A stretch of 12,500 nt of DNA, taken from contig JABUQX010088371.1 of the NCBI GenBank assembly GCA_015478945.1, positions 35,001-47,500 of the forward strand, in the 5' to 3' direction. Shown here piece after piece: positions 9,096-12,500 of the stretch; the first letter of the stretch is position 1, and each line of letters begins with the position of its first letter. Below the pieces are notes generated by a model. The model searched no databases, was not told the origin of the DNA, and was given only the letters and a program-made list of their open reading frames with translations. A program made the position numbers and the translations under genes. The DNA comes from Trachelipus rathkii. Taxonomy: Eukaryota; Arthropoda; Malacostraca; Isopoda; Trachelipodidae.

Positions 9096-10640
9096 GTTTT
9101 CAAAATAGCACGTTAATGTAAGCTAACTGTCGTGATACTTAATTTATGAACATTATATAGACTCAATGAGTGATTTGTTACATTTCGTCGAGGTAATGGA
9201 GTCCCTTATGAATGTGATATATTTATTCACAACGCCATTCGAGCTCAATAGATACATTCTTTCCTAATAAACATTCAATTCTATTGTTATCGAAGAGTGT
9301 AGTGGCGCTAGAAACTTGATTGCTACCACGTATCAGTAGATTATTGCAAAACACCTGAGGTTGATGGAACATCAAGCATTTACATAATTATTTGTCATAA
9401 ACGTGAGTAGCTACAGCATATATCCATAATTACTTAGCCACGGCGACAATAGGTACGTTGAAGCGTATCACTTCTGATGAATGGTTCATCTGGCATTGTA
9501 AATATGAAAAGACGTTTCTACAGAGTCGTGTGAGCTTAGTGGAACTAAAGACGAAGTAACTACTCTTCAGTAGTAATACGTGACACTTACAAACAGTAAA
9601 ATGAGAGCTTAAGTTAGACGTGTGCGTGAATTTTTATGAATCCTATATTTGAAAACAATTGATGTAGCAACTAACACACTATAGCACGAATATATAATGT
9701 TAATTATTGTAGCTGTGAAATAATTTACTGGTATATCATACAATCCTTCCTTGGTCTCTATTTCCTACCTGACCGCATGAACGGTCAGAACCGACTTCAA
9801 TCTTGCCGGAATGGGTACAGAGTTTCATCCTTGTAGAGACGAGCCGGTGTTTAAATCTACACGATCACCATTAGTGGTTTCAACTTGGATAGCTGTCCAG
9901 CTCACTTCGCCAGAAACACACGCTTCACCTTAAGGCTTATACTCAAGCTAACCTTTTTGCGAATGGATTAAGGTTTTGAGGTGAGTACACCTTTGACCGG
10001 CGTTTAATAACTTGCCATGACATCTAATTATATCACGTTAGCTACTGAACACATCACATCCGGTGAATATATGAGTATGTCTTTGTAAATGAGAAAATTC
10101 TTGGGCGATACAAATATATCCAATTAGGTTGTTACGTATACCCAACCACAGTCGCAATGACGTTCTGGAACTGAAGTAAGACAGAAGTCAAAAGCGCAAA
10201 GAGTTTGCAAAACAGTTCTTACAGCTGAAAAATGAGATGGCGAGTACGACTGAACTATATAGTTTACCTGATTTTATCTAGGGCTCACTATCCGTGCTAT
10301 AATATCATCAGGGCTGGGGGAGCACTTTGAACACCTATTGTAACTTGTATGTTGCTTTAGTCAATTTCTAAATGTGTCCTACACATATAAGATATGCTAT
10401 TGGCATATTATTGTTTTCATTCGCGTCAAAATTTCCTGCTATAGATCACATCTATACAGCATATACTATTTCCACATTTGAACCCTATTGCACTCGATAG
10501 GTTGGTTCCATCTCAGACTAAAAACTAAAAACCGTGTAACACCGCTAAGAGTATTACCTGACATTCACATTTTATGAGACTCCTATTTTCCATCGATGTT
10601 AGCCGTATATGAAGTGACGTCGCACGTTGTCAGTTTTGGC
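9096..10640. other. compositionally distinct 1.5-kb island, no gene recognised
   Basis: By eye this segment is near 40% G+C, has frequent CpG (two or three per 60 bases in places) and no microsatellite, in contrast to the DNA on both sides. All six frames are closed by frequent stops and I recognise no protein pieces. I see no tRNA-type box A/B pair and no internal repeat. It may be a non-coding mobile insertion, a unique regulatory region or a join between unrelated sequences. Confidence 0.5.
9769..9788. other. 7-bp perfect hairpin
   Basis: CTGACCG (9769-9775) and CGGTCAG (9782-9788) are perfect inverted copies around a CATGAA loop. The stem is short. It is noted because G+C-rich inverted pairs are rare in this window. 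Function is unknown and chance is likely. Confidence 0.3.
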
Positions 10641-10932
10641 GATCCTAGGAGCTGCTCACACACTATATATATTACATATACTATTTGAAATAATATATAT
10701 AATTTTGACTAAGCAAGTATATATTATAAACTCAAATGAATTGCATTACTTAATAGTGAAAACTTTAGTAATAAATAAAATTTTGTCACACGTTACAGGT
10801 ATTAATTGCATGATAGATTATGTTAATATAATCATATATTATATATTTAATATATATACTAGGATATATACTAAAATAATACTCATGTATTGATTTATAT
10901 ATATATAAGTATATAATATATATATAAAGTAT
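10641..10932. other. AT-rich transition into low-complexity DNA
   Basis: G+C falls sharply after about 10660. Short TATATA and AATATAT runs appear within mixed sequence. The plus-strand frame open from 10627 to 10893 is Ile/Tyr-rich and matches nothing I know. No gene is supported. Confidence 0.45.
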
Positions 10933-11122
10933 AAAAGGAGATGAGAGAGAGAAGAGAGAGAGAGAGAGATTAGAGAGAGATAGTGAGAGAATATAGATAT
11001 TATGAGTAAGATAGAATATAGGAGTGAATAGATATAGAGTATGAAGATATAGTAAGAGTAAGAATGAAGTAAGATATAGAGATATGAAGAAGATCGAGAA
11101 GTAATAGAGAGAGAGAGAGACG
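10933..11122. repeat. (GA)n-rich, purine-biased low-complexity tract
   Basis: Runs of GAGAGA are mixed with GATATA and AGTAAG motifs. The plus strand has no C at all from 10885 to 11094 (210 nt), although G is common. It begins and ends with its purest GA runs (10943-10980 and 11105-11120). The strand bias is extreme and suits H-DNA or slipped structures. Open minus-strand frames are Ser/Leu/Ile translations of the repeat. Confidence 0.9.
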
Positions 11123-12500
11123 AAATATATGAGTCATTTATAATTATAAAATAAGTAAATATAAAAGTCATAAATATAGAAATATATATATATATTTATG
11201 AGTATGAAGATTGAATATAATATATAATAATAATTATAGTAATTACATAATATTATATATATAAAATTAAATAAATAATATATAATAATAATAATATAAT
11301 ATAATAATAATAATAATAATATATAAATAATAATAAATAATAAAATGCTAAATATATTAAAATTAATTAGTATAAATTTAACATAATAAACAATAATAAA
11401 TAAAATATAATAAATATAATAATTAATAATTATAATATTAATATAATAATATAATAATTATAATAATAATTAATTAAATTATATAAATATATAATAATAT
11501 AAATTATATATATAAATATATAATATTATAATTATAAATTAAATATAATACTAATTAAATTAAATTATATAAATATTATAATATTTATATGTATTCAGTA
11601 AATTATATAATCATAAAATCACAATATATATATAATATAATATTAATAATATATCTATAAATTATATATAATATAATATATATAAGTTATATATCATAAT
11701 ATAATATAATATTAAGTTAAATAATAATATATTAACTAATAATATATATTAAATTTATTATTAATATTTATATATATCTAATTATATAAAATCATCATAT
11801 AAGTTAATTATTGATATATATATATATTATTAATAATATACCTATATAATTAATTAATAATTAAATGATATAATATATATATAATATAATTATAATAAAT
11901 TAATATATTATATAAATATAAATATTATAATTAATAATTATTAAATTATAATAAAAATATATAATATATATTAATATAATAAATTAATTAAATAATGATA
12001 AATTATAATAATTATATAATATAAACAATAATAATTATATCAACAGAAAGATTCTATTTAGAGGAGAGGTAATGTTCAATAAGGTTTAAATTAGATTTAA
12101 ATCCTACCATTCACTATTAATTAACTATTATATATATAAATAATAATCAATTAAATAATATATTATATATAATATTAGTAATTAATATATAATATATATA
12201 ATATATATTATAAATATAAATATTATAAATATATATATATATATAAATATTTATATTATAATAATTAATTTTATGGACATGTATACTATATATATATTAA
12301 TTAATATAAAATAAGTTTATATATTATATATATATATATATTAATATAATCATATAAATAATATAATATAATATTATACTTAATATTTTATTAAGTAATT
12401 AAATATTTAATATAATATATAAATATAATAAAATATATTTATAAAATTATAAATTAAATAATTTATAGAATAATATCTTACATAAATATTATATTTATAT
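11123..12500. repeat. nearly pure A/T low-complexity sequence
   Basis: About 1.4 kb is made of irregular TAA, ATAAT and TATA strings with isolated G or C bases. A fixed period is not obvious. It is more disordered than the TA tracts earlier in the window. The only clear break is a short mixed-sequence island near 12041. It is probably an AT-rich satellite or decayed microsatellite, and assembly there may be unreliable. Confidence 0.8.
12041..12118. other. 78-bp island inside the A/T tract
   Basis: The segment from CAACAGAAAGATTC through GAGGAGAGGTAATG to ATCCTACCATTCACTATT has ordinary base mixture while both sides are nearly pure A/T. It contains TTTAAATTAGATTTAAA, an imperfect palindrome. 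I recognise no gene or element. Confidence 0.4.

Noticed and set aside
10839..11171. 110-codon minus-strand open frame rich in Ser, Leu, Ile and Tyr
   Set aside because: It is open because the opposite strand is C-free GA/TA repeat. The composition is that of a translated repeat.
11123..12500. Mitochondrial control region or organelle DNA
   Set aside because: No mitochondrial genes, tRNAs or conserved blocks are visible, and the rest of the window looks nuclear.

Overview
This window looks like non-genic, repeat-dominated DNA from a metazoan nuclear genome, most likely an invertebrate. It is very AT-rich, it has long (TA)n tracts, and no intact gene is visible. The one protein I recognise belongs to an uncharacterised, high-copy, transposase-like family that I know from arthropod, cnidarian and mollusc genomes. 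I cannot name the species; a cephalopod or other mollusc would fit, but so would others. I see no rRNA, tRNA, CRISPR array or bacterial-style operon.

Layout. 1-951: unassigned AT-rich sequence with one weak candidate terminal exon (528-747). 952-1336: (TA)n. 1336-4151: a decayed DNA-transposon-like unit. It is bounded by a perfect 12-bp inverted repeat (1336-1347 and 4140-4151), sits between two (TA)n tracts, and carries on the minus strand a broken but nearly full-length transposase-like gene (1606-3845). A 55-bp pure C run lies inside that gene. 4152-4695: TA and ATT repeats around a short G+C-containing island. 4696-4960: a second island ending in a 51-bp poly(A).

5068-5672 and 6442-6927 (minus strand) hold two stretches of frame-shifted but protein-like sequence that I do not recognise, separated by a 385-bp (TA)n tract. 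They may be pieces of one dead gene. 7613-7887 is another (TA)n tract. 8270-9095 is a degenerate tandem array with a period of about 33 bp. 9096-10640 is a 1.5-kb island of more balanced, CpG-containing, non-repetitive sequence with no usable reading frame. 10641-12500 is extreme low complexity: a 210-nt stretch with no C on the plus strand, including a GA-rich tract, followed by about 1.4 kb of almost pure A/T.

Nothing here appears able to make a working protein. The parts worth attention are the transposon boundaries, which link an uncharacterised protein family to inverted repeats, the two hidden coding relics, the 33-bp array and the abrupt changes in base composition.
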